Under the pieces are notes generated by a model. That model did not search any database. It was not told the DNA's origin and saw only the letters and a program-made list of their open reading frames with translations. From assembly GCF_003628535.1 (NCBI RefSeq), contig NZ_RBCI01000008.1, forward strand, positions 124,001-188,000: a stretch of 64,000 nt of DNA. Reading direction: 5' to 3'. The translations under genes were made by a program, and so were the position numbers. Of this stretch, positions 44,697 through 53,154 are shown one piece after another; position 1 is the first letter of the stretch, and each line of letters begins with the position of its first letter. Origin of the DNA: Flavisolibacter nicotianae. GTDB taxonomy: Bacteria; Bacteroidota; Bacteroidia; Chitinophagales; Chitinophagaceae.

Positions 44697-45614
44697 TCAG
44701 GAGAGCGGTTCGGGCTTTGGCGCACTGCCGGCCGGCCGGGATTTGTATTCGGGCAGGGGGATGAACTCCTTGTTATCGTTGGGCGGCAAAATGATGCGAC
44801 CCTGTTTCCAGTCTTCCTTGGCCTGCTCGATTCGTTCCCGCCGCGACGACACAAAATTCCACCAGATAAAGCGTTCTCCCAGCGGCTCCCCGCCGAGCAA
44901 CAGGAGCGTGGAGGCTTCTTTCGCCAGGAGCAGGGGATCGACGCCTTTGCTGAACACCAGCATCTGTCCTTCGCGATAAGTCGTCCCGCCAACTTCCAGG
45001 CTGCCCCTGGCAATGTAAATGCCGCGTTCCGGATGTTCTTTGGGCAGGCCAAACCGGGCTCCCGGCTGCAAAACCACGTGCAGGTAAAACAGGGGCGAAT
45101 GGGTTTTTACTCCGTTTTGCAGGCCATAGGCATCGCCGGCGATCAGGCGCATCCAGACACCGGTGTCGGTAAAAACAGGCAATTGGTCCGGCGTGTAATT
45201 ATGAAAGGAAGGAAGGTCTTCTTCGTCTTTTTCCGGCAGCGCCACCCAGGTTTGAATCATTTCCAGCTGGCCGCCGGCCAGTGCGGCAGGGTCTTCGAAC
45301 CTTTCGGAATGGGAGATTCCACGGCCGGCCGTCATCCAGTTTACTTCCCCGGGACGAATGATCTGCTCCACGCCCAGGCTGTCGCGGTGGGTAACCTGTC
45401 CGCCAAACAGATAACTCACGGTCGAAAGGCCGATGTGGGGATGCGGCAGTACATCCAGCGAAGACCGGTTGGCCGGGGCGGATTCCACCGGGCCGGCATG
45501 GTCCATGAAAATAAAGGGGCCTACCATCCGTCGCAGGCGAAAGGGAAGAATGCGCTTCACCTTCATGGATTCGCTAATGGCGGCAGGACGGGCATCAATG
45601 ACTAGGTCGAGCAT
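44697..45614 (-). CDS. Pirin family protein
   Basis: This 305-residue bicupin has the pirin metal site: H58 and H60 in LPHPHIG, H102 and E104 in GISHSE. The N-terminal half (VGPFIFMDHAGP, SLGVEQIIRPGEVNWMTAG) is the conserved pirin domain, and the C-terminal cupin has LYHV-like LFYLHVVLQPGARFGLP. Pirins bind iron and some act as quercetin dioxygenases or redox-sensing co-regulators. ATG 45614 is chosen; the upstream frame overlaps the next gene without family similarity. It is convergent with msrB, and its promoter lies within or next to the small secreted-protein gene. Confidence 0.93.
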   Translation of the reverse strand: MLDLVIDARPAAISESMKVKRILPFRLRRMVGPFIFMDHAGPVESAPANRSSLDVLPHPHIGLSTVSYLFGGQVTHRDSLGVEQIIRPGEVNWMTAGRGISHSERFEDPAALAGGQLEMIQTWVALPEKDEEDLPSFHNYTPDQLPVFTDTGVWMRLIAGDAYGLQNGVKTHSPLFYLHVVLQPGARFGLPKEHPERGIYIARGSLEVGGTTYREGQMLVFSKGVDPLLLAKEASTLLLLGGEPLGERFIWWNFVSSRRERIEQAKEDWKQGRIILPPNDNKEFIPLPEYKSRPAGSAPKPEPLS

Positions 45615-45690
45615 AGGCTGGGCAACTGCGGTTGGACAGGAATGGGAAGGTACAGCGTTTTGTGTATCCGCTGCGTGAAACCGGAGGCGC

Positions 45691-46044
45691 TCACTCGGTC
45701 GCCTGCAGGGCAAGGAAAGAGTCGCGGCGATTCAGCCACACCATCTTCGGGTCGTCACACATCCACTCCATCGTTAACCGGCCGTTTTTGATCAGGCCCA
45801 CGAGATAAGACTCCTGGCAGTTTTCAGCGGTCGATTTCTCAATGCTATACAGGGACCGGCCGTACTTTTTCTTTGCCCGCTCAACAACTTCCGGCGGTAC
45901 ATAGGATTTGTGCACGGGCAGCCCGTAGATCGTTGTGCCGATATCTTCCGCAGCGCGGCGACTGCTATCGGCAACGGTCGTGTTTTGCGCAAAGACGGAA
46001 CTTCCCATAGTGGTCATTAGCAGAACAAGGATGACGTTTTTCAT
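45691..46044 (-). CDS. Small secreted protein, unknown function
   Basis: This 117-residue protein has a signal peptide (MKNVILVLLMTTMGSSVFAQ). The mature ~97 residues include two Cys (C75 region NCQESYLVGL and MCDDPKMVW) that could form a disulphide. It has no recognised domain. It is upstream of pirin on the same strand, 76 bp away, so co-transcription is possible. Confidence 0.62.
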   Translation of the reverse strand: MKNVILVLLMTTMGSSVFAQNTTVADSSRRAAEDIGTTIYGLPVHKSYVPPEVVERAKKKYGRSLYSIEKSTAENCQESYLVGLIKNGRLTMEWMCDDPKMVWLNRRDSFLALQATE

Positions 46045-46141
46045 GATGTTTTATTCAGTGATAACAAAAATCCGGTTTTCAAACCATATGCGGTCCGCCG
46101 TCTTCCGCCAACTTTCCTAAATTAGCCGGCAACTTTCCCTC

Positions 46142-47245
46142 ATGTCGCAGCCTGCACCCATCAACCACCGCAAGATCATCCACGTGGATATGGATGCCTT
46201 CTACGCATCCGTGGAGCAGCGCGACAATAGCGAACTGCGGGGCAAGCCGGTGGTCGTTGGCGGGCAACCCGAAGGCCGGGGAGGCGTGGTGGCCACGGCC
46301 TCGTACGAGGCGCGGAAGTTTGGCATCCGGTCGGCCATGCCCTCAAAAAAAGCGCAGCAGCTTTGCCCGCAGGCAATCTTCGTCCGGCCCCGCTTTGAGG
46401 CTTACAAAGAAGTCTCGCAACAGATCCGGGCTATCTTTTACACCTATACCGATCTTGTCGAACCACTCTCTCTCGATGAAGCCTACCTCGATGTAACAGT
46501 CGACAAAGAAGGCATCGGCTCGGCCATCGACATTGCGACGTTAATCAAAAAACGGATCAGGGAGGAACTGGGCCTCACCGCTTCAGCGGGTGTGTCGGTA
46601 AACAAATTTCTCGCCAAGATCGCTTCCGATCTTCAAAAACCCGACGGGCTTAGTTTTATCGGTCCGTCGAAAGTGGAACGCTTTATGGAAAGCCTGGCTG
46701 TAGAGAAATTCTTTGGCGTGGGCAAGGTCACAGCGGCCAAAATGAAAGCGATGGGACTGCACACCGGGGCCGACCTGAAAAAACTCTCCGAAGCAGCATT
46801 GGTACAGCAATTTGGCAAGCCGGGGCATTTTTATTACAGCATTGTGCGGGGCATCGACAACCGCCCGGTGCAACCCAACCGCGAAACCAAGTCCGTCGGT
46901 GCGGAGGACACTTTCCCGGAAGACCTGGTTACGCTGGATGCCATGTGCGAAGAGCTCGACCGGCTGGCCGCACTCGTTGAAGGCCGGCTCAAGCGCCGCG
47001 GGCTAAAAGGCCGCACGGTTACGGTAAAGATCCGCTACCATGATTTTAAAACCGTGACCCGCAGCCGTTCCCTGGCAGTACCGGTGGACGAACAGGAAGC
47101 ATTGGCATCCACAGCCAAAAGCCTGCTGGCGGAAACCGATCCGGCCAACGCGAAGGTTCGGTTGCTGGGACTCACTTTGTCCAACTTTGGCACGCCAGCC
47201 GGCGATACCTGCGAACAGCCAAACGGGCAGTTAGTCCTGTTTTAA
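46142..47245 (+). CDS. dinB: DNA polymerase IV (Y-family, DinB)
   Basis: This 367-residue translesion polymerase has the catalytic motifs HVDMDAFYASVEQRDN (~15-30; first Asp) and SLDEAYLDVT (~115-124; Asp-Glu pair), a helix-hairpin-helix thumb (FGVGKVTAAKMKAMG) and the little-finger domain. The end GQLVLF matches a beta-clamp-binding motif of the QLxLF type, so it should dock to the sliding clamp. It copies past damaged bases. Unlike imuA, its upstream region shows no palindrome matching the imuA site. It converges on the histidine kinase gene at 47377. Confidence 0.95.
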   Translation: MSQPAPINHRKIIHVDMDAFYASVEQRDNSELRGKPVVVGGQPEGRGGVVATASYEARKFGIRSAMPSKKAQQLCPQAIFVRPRFEAYKEVSQQIRAIFYTYTDLVEPLSLDEAYLDVTVDKEGIGSAIDIATLIKKRIREELGLTASAGVSVNKFLAKIASDLQKPDGLSFIGPSKVERFMESLAVEKFFGVGKVTAAKMKAMGLHTGADLKKLSEAALVQQFGKPGHFYYSIVRGIDNRPVQPNRETKSVGAEDTFPEDLVTLDAMCEELDRLAALVEGRLKRRGLKGRTVTVKIRYHDFKTVTRSRSLAVPVDEQEALASTAKSLLAETDPANAKVRLLGLTLSNFGTPAGDTCEQPNGQLVLF

Positions 47246-47376
47246 ACTGGCATTCGTACCCAATTGCTTTTTGCCTGGAAAGGTTTCGTTGATGACGGAT
47301 GTTAGAGGATAGATGACAGCAGGGAGAAAATTGCCTTTTTCAACAGAAGATGGATTTATCCGGATAGCGGTTGGTA

Positions 47377-48420
47377 TCAGCTGCCTAGTTGTTCCACCAG
47401 CGGAAGGAGGACGGTAAATTCCTGCTCCGTATTTTGTAATTGCACATCCGGCAATCCAAGCAGGCGGTATTTCTCCCGGATATTATTCAACCCAATGCCG
47501 GTCGAATCCACAAATCCCTGCCTGGGCTGCAGGTTATTTTTCACCCAAAGCCAGCCCTCCTGCGTACAGCCAATGCCAATCGACAGGGGCGTGTCCTTGC
47601 TCACGTTATTGTGCTTCACCGCATTTTCCACCAGCATCTGCAGGGTAAGCGGCGGCAGCAGCGACTGCGCATACCGCTGTGGCACATTCACCGCCAGGTG
47701 AATGGCGCTGCCAAACCGCGTTTTCAAAAGATGGTAATAGGAAGAAATAAACTGCAGTTCGGTTTGCAGGGGCACCAGTTCGTCGTCGTTGGTGCGCAGA
47801 AGATACCGGTACACGCGGCTCATTTCTTTTACATAGCGTCCCGCCTCTGCCTTGTCTTCCGTGATCAGGCTCGATAGCGTGTTGATGCTGTTGAAAAGAA
47901 AATGCGGGTTCACCTGTTGCTTCAAACCCTCATAGCGGCTTTCCCAGTTGATCCTTTGCAGCCGCTCGGCTTCGGTAATGGCTTCCTTCCATTGGTGGTA
48001 GGTAAACTGTCCTTCATTGACAATGATGGCGATGATCGTGGCCACGGCGCCCAGCAGCAAGGCCCAGGGCAGGCTGCCGCCTTGCACATTGCCGGCAAAG
48101 AACGGAATACGGGTAAATGCGATCCAAAGCGAGGCCATAGCCGCCAGCGTTAGCGGTAACGAAACAAGGAGCCATCGGGCAAAACGAAGCCGCCGCTGTT
48201 CGAACCGCGGATACTGTGCCCGCAGCCGTAATGAAAGCTGTACCTGTACCTGCGAGAGCAACAGGACGGTTGGAAGGGTAATGGCGGTGGCGCCACCTAA
48301 AAGAGGCAGAATGGAAACGTAAGCTTCACCAAAAAAAACATGATTCAGGAGCAGCGCCAGGACAGGCACCCAAAGAAAGGTCAGAAGCGCAAAGCGGCTT
48401 TGTGCGGTCAACTGCTTCAT
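47377..48420 (-). CDS. LytS/YehU-type sensor histidine kinase (intact ATPase)
   Basis: This 347-residue membrane kinase has four predicted membrane helices (~12-137), then the His_kinase domain with phospho-acceptor H173 in QQVNPHFLFNSINTL and an ATPase with N266 in LVENAVKHN, NN at ~295 and the G-box STGIGLNNIRE (308-313). Its start overlaps the stop of the next kinase by ATGA (48417-48420), so the two are translationally coupled. No LytTR response regulator, the usual partner in Bacteroidota, is next to it in this window. The signal is unknown. Confidence 0.92.
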   Translation of the reverse strand: MKQLTAQSRFALLTFLWVPVLALLLNHVFFGEAYVSILPLLGGATAITLPTVLLLSQVQVQLSLRLRAQYPRFEQRRLRFARWLLVSLPLTLAAMASLWIAFTRIPFFAGNVQGGSLPWALLLGAVATIIAIIVNEGQFTYHQWKEAITEAERLQRINWESRYEGLKQQVNPHFLFNSINTLSSLITEDKAEAGRYVKEMSRVYRYLLRTNDDELVPLQTELQFISSYYHLLKTRFGSAIHLAVNVPQRYAQSLLPPLTLQMLVENAVKHNNVSKDTPLSIGIGCTQEGWLWVKNNLQPRQGFVDSTGIGLNNIREKYRLLGLPDVQLQNTEQEFTVLLPLVEQLGS

Positions 48421-49487
48421 GAGGCAACGGTTTCGGAAGTTGACAAAAGGGGAAGTGTAACGGTGACGGTACCCTTGGTTTCGGTGCGGGCAAAGCCGGT
48501 GAGGCCATGTTCTGCAAAACGGTCCGACAGCATAGCCCAGTCCAGGCTACCGGTATCCAGCAACCGTTGTTTGGGCTGATGGCGATAGTGCAATACCAGG
48601 TGCTCTCCCCGTGATGACAGGCGGATGACCAGCGGTTCTTCCCGCGAGAACCGGCTGGTGCGAACGGCTTCTTCTATCATCAGTGCCAGGCTAAGTGAAG
48701 GAATTTGCCAATCCGCCTGTTGCGGGTCCGTGCCGTTTTCAAACGAAATCTTGTTGCCATGCCGTACAGTGAGCAGGTAAAAATAGGAGGCAATACAACG
48801 AAGCTCCTGCTGCAGCGGAACCCAGGCGTGGGTGCGGCTGCGCAGCATGTAACGGTACACTTTGCTCATCTCGTTCAGGAACCGGTCGGCCGCATCGGGG
48901 TCTTCTTCGATCAACTCGGAAAGTGTATTCAGGTTGTTGAACAGGAAGTGCGGGTTGACCTGGGTTTTTAACGCATCAAACTGCTGCCGCAGGTGCTCTT
49001 TCTGCAAACCTTCCTTCGCAACCAGTGCTTCTTTCATTTTGGCAAACGTGTAAAACAGGTCGTACATGATTCCGTTTACCAGGTTGCCTACCAGTGCTAC
49101 CAGCAGGCAGCGTTGGGTAAGTTGCGGTGTTTTTTCGAGACCCAGCAGGCCAACGCGGCCATAGATCCACAGGCTGAGGTGAATGGCAAGAAAAGAAGTC
49201 AGGAGGTAAAAAGCCAGGGCGGAAAGAAGGCGCCTGGACGTGTCCTGGTGCGAGGGAAAGCGGCGGCGCATCGCATAACTGATCTGCACCAGTGCCACGT
49301 GAAAAATGGTCACCAGCAAAAACGTGGGAACATAGCCTTTTACAAAATGAACGGGACTTTGAAAAAGGACGGTGCCAAAACACACCAGTCCAAACGCCAA
49401 ACTGAGTACGGGGAGCACAAGGATGACAGCCCACACATCGTCTGCTGTCATCCGCATACTCGTTACCGCCGGACGCCTGTTGATCAT
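48417..49487 (-). CDS. LytS-type histidine kinase with degenerate ATP-binding domain
   Basis: This 356-residue protein shares the layout of its partner: four membrane helices (~18-150) and H180 in TQVNPHFLFNNLNTL. The N box, however, reads ALMIEEAVRTSRFSREE where the partner has LVENAVKHN, and the G box is replaced by DTGSLDWAMLSDRF. ATP binding is therefore probably lost while the phospho-acceptor stays. It may be phosphorylated by the partner in a heterodimer. ATG 49487 is used; ATG 49457 is possible. A TATTTTTA box lies just upstream, one mismatch from the -7 consensus. Confidence 0.88.
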   Translation of the reverse strand: MINRRPAVTSMRMTADDVWAVILVLPVLSLAFGLVCFGTVLFQSPVHFVKGYVPTFLLVTIFHVALVQISYAMRRRFPSHQDTSRRLLSALAFYLLTSFLAIHLSLWIYGRVGLLGLEKTPQLTQRCLLVALVGNLVNGIMYDLFYTFAKMKEALVAKEGLQKEHLRQQFDALKTQVNPHFLFNNLNTLSELIEEDPDAADRFLNEMSKVYRYMLRSRTHAWVPLQQELRCIASYFYLLTVRHGNKISFENGTDPQQADWQIPSLSLALMIEEAVRTSRFSREEPLVIRLSSRGEHLVLHYRHQPKQRLLDTGSLDWAMLSDRFAEHGLTGFARTETKGTVTVTLPLLSTSETVAS

Positions 49488-49593
49488 GCGCTAAAAATAA
49501 AGGATTTGGGTTTGTGCTTTTGTTGCCCGCCCGTTACGGAAATCTAAAAAAAACTGCAGGGCCGGTGCCTTTTGGGGAAAAGAGTCATCGGTA

Positions 49594-50340
49594 TCAGAAC
49601 AGGCGCACTTTGTAACGGTAACGGCCACGGAAAAATTCTTTCATCTTCAGTACCTCCCTTGTTTTGTCGGCGATCCAGAACGTGGCGTAACTGCCGGGAG
49701 CATAGTCAATGCGCAGCAGCCAGCAGGCGGTCTTTTGTCCTCCCGGCAGCGGCAGATACTCTTTCCCGGTGACCGTCAGCGGGTAGTAGTTCGATTTGGG
49801 ACTTCCCGGCTCGTAAAAGGCCATGGCAAACCGTTGTCCTGTTTTCTTGAAAGGAAGAAGTGCAAACAGCTCCAGGTCCATGGGAAATTCGAATGCCGGC
49901 TGCTCCAGTACTACATGAAAGGCACTGTCCCTCGCTGTGCGTTGTTTGTCCTGCGGTACCGTGACAACCTCGTTGGCAAATGCAAACGAAAGCTTGCCGC
50001 GACCGGTGTAGTCGGCATCGTGGGTCAGTGGCTGGAACGAGGGCAGCAAACCCGTGGCACTCACCGTTGCGGCCAGGGTGTCTTTGCGGTAAACGCTCCA
50101 GTCGAACCGGTAGATCCGCTGGCCATGACCGTTGGTCGTAACCTGCAGGCTGCGATCCCAGATGTCGATCGGCGCGGTGCGTTTGCCGGTGCTGTCGGCA
50201 AAGTAAACGACGTAGGACGCCCTGCTCTCTTTCAGGGCGGCGGTATTGAGCTGGTGGGTTTGCGTGTTGATGGTGTCGACCTGCGCCATGCTGCTGAATC
50301 CTGCCAGCAGCGCTGCAAAAAATCCTGTCACTTGTTTCAT
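49594..50340 (-). CDS. Secreted protein of unknown function (DUF3108-like)
   Basis: This 248-residue protein has a signal peptide (MKQVTGFFAALLAGFSSMAQ). The ~225-residue mature part is beta-rich: WDRSLQVTTNGHGQRIYRFDW, SNYYPLTVTGKEYLPLPGG, then CWLLRIDYAPGSYATFWIADKT and REVLKMKEFFRGRYRYKV. The last segments resemble the DUF3108 group of periplasmic lipocalin-like proteins, though this match is tentative. No catalytic motif was found. A TAGTTTCG box lies ~20 bp upstream, one mismatch from the -7 consensus. Confidence 0.72.
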   Translation of the reverse strand: MKQVTGFFAALLAGFSSMAQVDTINTQTHQLNTAALKESRASYVVYFADSTGKRTAPIDIWDRSLQVTTNGHGQRIYRFDWSVYRKDTLAATVSATGLLPSFQPLTHDADYTGRGKLSFAFANEVVTVPQDKQRTARDSAFHVVLEQPAFEFPMDLELFALLPFKKTGQRFAMAFYEPGSPKSNYYPLTVTGKEYLPLPGGQKTACWLLRIDYAPGSYATFWIADKTREVLKMKEFFRGRYRYKVRLF

Positions 50341-50510
50341 ACAATGAAATTTGCCGCGAAACTAAAGGGCGGCAAATAGTTGCTCTTACCGTTCATGGAT
50401 TTATAAAAGAGCGGAACCGCAATCGATAAAACAGGGGACTTCCATTTCTGTACTTATCGACCCGCTTCCCGGGCGGCAACATTGCCGTATCTTCAGGAAA
50501 ACGACCCATC

Positions 50511-51362
50511 ATGGACCAGCAGATCATCAACCTTTACGACGAATACACCCATCAGCCCCTAAGCCGGCAGGATTTTCTGAAACGTCTTGCGGTGCTGGCC
50601 GGCGGAACGGCTGCTGCGATGTCGCTGCTTCCGCTGCTCGAAAGCAATTATGCAAAAGCTGCCGTTACTACCGGTGACGAATTGTTTACCGAATACATCA
50701 ACTATCCCGGTGTGCCCGGAAATGTCACGGCTTATGTGACCCGGCCGAAAGAAGAAAAAAACTACCCGGCGGTGGTGGTGATCCACGAAAACCGCGGACT
50801 GACACCGCACATCGAAGACGTGGCCCGCAGGGCGGCCAGCGCAGGCTACCTGGCCATCGCACCCAATGCCCTTTCGGCTTTGGGAAAAACGCCGGCCAAT
50901 GAGGACGAGGCCCGCCAGTGGTTCAGCGAACTAAAAGCGGAGGACAGCCTGCAAAACTTTAAAAATGTTTTTCCTTACCTAGCCGGCCGCAAAGACTACA
51001 ACGGGCATGTAGGCTGCGTTGGCTTTTGCTGGGGCGGCGGCATGGCCAACAGTCTTGCCGTGAATGTCCCCGAACTAAAGGCCGTCGTTGCTTTTTATGG
51101 ACGGCAGCCGGCTGCGGAAGACGTGCCCAAAATTAAAGCGGCCGTACAACTGCATTATGCCGGTCTCGACGAACGGGTCAATGCCGGCATCCCCGCTTAT
51201 GAAGAAGCGCTGAAAAAAGCAGGCGTAACCTACGAGTTGTATCTATACGAAGGCGCCCAGCACGCATTTCACAACGATACATCGGCGGCACGCTACAACG
51301 AAGCAGCGGCCAAACTAGCCTGGAGCCGCACACTGGCTTTTTTTGCGAAGTACCTGAAGTAG
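50511..51362 (+). CDS. Dienelactone hydrolase family protein, exported
   Basis: This 283-residue alpha/beta hydrolase has the dienelactone hydrolase triad: C173 in GFCWGGG, D220 in GLDERV and H251 in AQHAFHN, with the HENRGL oxyanion region at ~92. Residues ~22-50 (RLAVLAGGTAAAMSLLPLL) form a signal-like hydrophobic segment behind a charged N terminus, so it is probably exported. A GC-rich hairpin (CGGGC-TTTT-GCCCG, 51366-51379) starts 3 bp after the stop, but lacks a T run. Substrate unknown; carboxymethylenebutenolidase-type lactones are the classical ones. Confidence 0.9.
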   Translation: MDQQIINLYDEYTHQPLSRQDFLKRLAVLAGGTAAAMSLLPLLESNYAKAAVTTGDELFTEYINYPGVPGNVTAYVTRPKEEKNYPAVVVIHENRGLTPHIEDVARRAASAGYLAIAPNALSALGKTPANEDEARQWFSELKAEDSLQNFKNVFPYLAGRKDYNGHVGCVGFCWGGGMANSLAVNVPELKAVVAFYGRQPAAEDVPKIKAAVQLHYAGLDERVNAGIPAYEEALKKAGVTYELYLYEGAQHAFHNDTSAARYNEAAAKLAWSRTLAFFAKYLK

Positions 51363-51365
51363 AAC

Positions 51366-51379
51366 CGGGCTTTTGCCCG
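51366..51379 (+). terminator. Hairpin after the dienelactone hydrolase gene (weak terminator)
   Basis: A perfect 5-bp stem, CGGGC / GCCCG, with loop TTTT begins three bases after the stop. No T run follows, so termination is uncertain. Confidence 0.35.
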
Positions 51380-51454
51380 ACGCTGTTCGTTTCTTGTATG
51401 CGAGTTGACAAGTACACAATGAATCATATTCTATCGGTTTCGGTGGCCTGTATC

Positions 51455-51530
51455 CATGATATGGAGATACTGTGATAGTGGGACGTGCGTGGTATAAAAT
51501 ATCCCACTATTTAATATCCCAATATCCTAA
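51455..51530. repeat. Dispersed GATA-rich palindromic repeat, copy 2 (full element)
   Basis: The left arm (about 51458-51484, GATATGGAGATACTG then GATAGTGGGA) and right arm (about 51501-51527, TCCCACTAT and ATATCCCAATATCC) are imperfect reverse complements with ~18 bp between the inner ATAGTGGGA/TCCCACTAT pair. The left arm matches the copy at 23886-23916. It lies between the convergent hydrolase and LLM oxidoreductase genes. Confidence 0.55.
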
Positions 51531-51536
51531 CCAGTT

Positions 51537-52565
51537 TTACCTGCCCAACGCTTCTCTCACTTTCGGGGCGATTTTGGTTCCAAAGATTTCGATGGATTTC
51601 ATCAGCGACAGGTGCGAAGGGCCACCCACATCCATATGCGCCGAAAACCGGGTAAGGCCAAACAGTTCCTGGAGGCGGAGTATTTTATCGATCGCTTCGC
51701 TGGCGTCACCGATCAACAGGTGGCCCTGCGGCCCGCGGCCAAGATCGAACTGCTGCTTCTGGTAGGGCGGCCATCCCCGCTGGCGGCCAATGCGGTTCAT
51801 CTGGGCCGCATAAACGGGATAGTATTCCTCTGCCGTTTGTTTGCTGTCGTCTCCAAAAAAAGCGTGCATGTGCACACCTGCCTGCACGGGTGCCGTGTGA
51901 CCAAAATGCGCATACACTTTGCGGTAATAATCGAACAGGGATTTGAAGTGTGCAGGGTTTCCGCCAATGATGGCGAAGATCACCGGCAAACCCAACCGCC
52001 CGGCACGGAGCACGGATTCGGGTGTGCCGCCAACCGCAACCCAGATGTCGAGGTGATTGTTGACTGCACGGGGTAAAACTTCCTGGTTTACCAATTCGGG
52101 CCTGAACCGGCCTTTCCAGGTTATACGTTCATCGTTGTTGATCTTCAGCAGCAGCTCCAGCTTTTCTTCAAACAACTCGTCGTAGTCGGCCAGGTTGTAC
52201 CCGAACAAGGGAAACGATTCGGTAAAACTGCCACGGCCCACCATTAGTTCGGCACGGCCACCGCCAAGCAGGTCAAGGGTGGAAAAACTTTGGTACAGGC
52301 GCACAGGATCGGAGGAACTCAAGACCGAAACGGCGCTCCCTAGCCTGATGTTCTTTGTAACCGTTGCAGCACCGGCAAGAACAATTTCCGGCGTGGACAC
52401 GGCATAATCGGGACGGTGATGCTCACCGATGCCAAAAAAATCAAGACCCACTTCATCCATCAGTTTGATCTCTTCGATGAGTTCCTGCAAGCGTTGCTGT
52501 GCCGGTTGCCACTTGCCGTTGCTGTGGCCGTGCAAATCGCCAAACATGCCAATGCCGATTTCCAT
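51537..52565 (-). CDS. LLM class flavin-dependent oxidoreductase (luciferase-like monooxygenase)
   Basis: This 342-residue TIM-barrel protein begins MEIGIGMFGDLHG, followed by LMDEVGLDFFGIGEHHRPDY, RLGSAVSVLSSSDPVR, GRAELMVGRGSFTESFPLFG and DASEAIDKILRLQ, all typical of bacterial luciferase-like flavin monooxygenases. It should use reduced FMN or F420-like flavin; substrate unknown. The start is ATG 52565; a TTG in frame at 52586 lies in the promoter box. A TACCTTTG box with an upstream TTG fits the promoter. It is divergent from the stand-alone receiver protein. Confidence 0.92.
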   Translation of the reverse strand: MEIGIGMFGDLHGHSNGKWQPAQQRLQELIEEIKLMDEVGLDFFGIGEHHRPDYAVSTPEIVLAGAATVTKNIRLGSAVSVLSSSDPVRLYQSFSTLDLLGGGRAELMVGRGSFTESFPLFGYNLADYDELFEEKLELLLKINNDERITWKGRFRPELVNQEVLPRAVNNHLDIWVAVGGTPESVLRAGRLGLPVIFAIIGGNPAHFKSLFDYYRKVYAHFGHTAPVQAGVHMHAFFGDDSKQTAEEYYPVYAAQMNRIGRQRGWPPYQKQQFDLGRGPQGHLLIGDASEAIDKILRLQELFGLTRFSAHMDVGGPSHLSLMKSIEIFGTKIAPKVREALGR

Positions 52566-52583
52566 GCTGAAAGGTTTTGCCGG

Positions 52584-52591
52584 CAAAGGTA
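52584..52591 (-). promoter_or_regulatory. Promoter of the LLM oxidoreductase gene
   Basis: On the minus strand TACCTTTG matches TAnnTTTG, and a TTGAC lies 23 bp farther upstream (52613-52617). The leader would be ~15 nt. Confidence 0.55.
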
Positions 52592-52674
52592 GTTGGGGAC
52601 TTCCGGAAAGCCGTCAACCAAGCGGTGACGAAGAATTGGATTCGTTTCCCTGCTCGTTGTATTGTTGCCGGAAA

Positions 52675-52682
52675 TAAATTTG
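52675..52682 (+). promoter_or_regulatory. Candidate -7 box for the stand-alone receiver gene
   Basis: TAAATTTG matches TAnnTTTG and would give a ~25-nt leader before ATG 52711. The nearest TTG is 15 bp upstream, slightly short. It faces the LLM promoter 84 bp away. Confidence 0.45.
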
Positions 52683-52710
52683 TTGCTCCTTACTCTTGTA
52701 TTCAAATGTT

Positions 52711-53121
52711 ATGGCAAACGCTAAAACCATTCTTTATGTAGACGATGATGCGGACGACCTGCATTTTCTCCAGGAAACCTTTGAAGCCTTCCCGGAGTAT
52801 CGCCTGCATTCTGTCAGCACCGGTGTGGCCCTGATGGAATACCTCGCCGTTCATGCGCAGGAAGTTTGCCTTGTCATCCTCGATATTAATCTTCCCGTGC
52901 AAAACGGTATTGAACTTCTGGCCCAGCTCATGGATTCGGAGACGTATCGCCGCCTGCCCGTGGTGATGTTTACCACCGGCGCCAATTCGCCGCAGGCAAA
53001 GCAGTTGCACGACATGAACGTGGATGTGTTTGAAAAGCCGGCCACGTTCGGGGAGATGCAGAAGATCGCACAGCAGTTTCTTTCCTACTGTCATGCGCCG
53101 GAAAAGAAATCCGCGATGTAA
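52711..53121 (+). CDS. Stand-alone receiver-domain response regulator
   Basis: This 136-residue protein is a single CheY-like receiver with DDDADD near residue 11, phospho-acceptor Asp in VILDINLPVQNG (~54), T (~86, FTTG) and K in VFEKPA (~107). The sequence YVDDDADDLHFLQETF resembles the Rcp1-like receivers of Bacteroidota that pair with hybrid kinases or phytochromes. No output domain is present, so it must act through a partner protein. ATG 52711 is chosen. The gene is divergent from the LLM oxidoreductase and convergent with the barrel protein. Confidence 0.92.
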   Translation: MANAKTILYVDDDADDLHFLQETFEAFPEYRLHSVSTGVALMEYLAVHAQEVCLVILDINLPVQNGIELLAQLMDSETYRRLPVVMFTTGANSPQAKQLHDMNVDVFEKPATFGEMQKIAQQFLSYCHAPEKKSAM

Positions 53122-53154
53122 GCAGAAGGTAAACAGCGGCGGGAGGCCGTGTTC

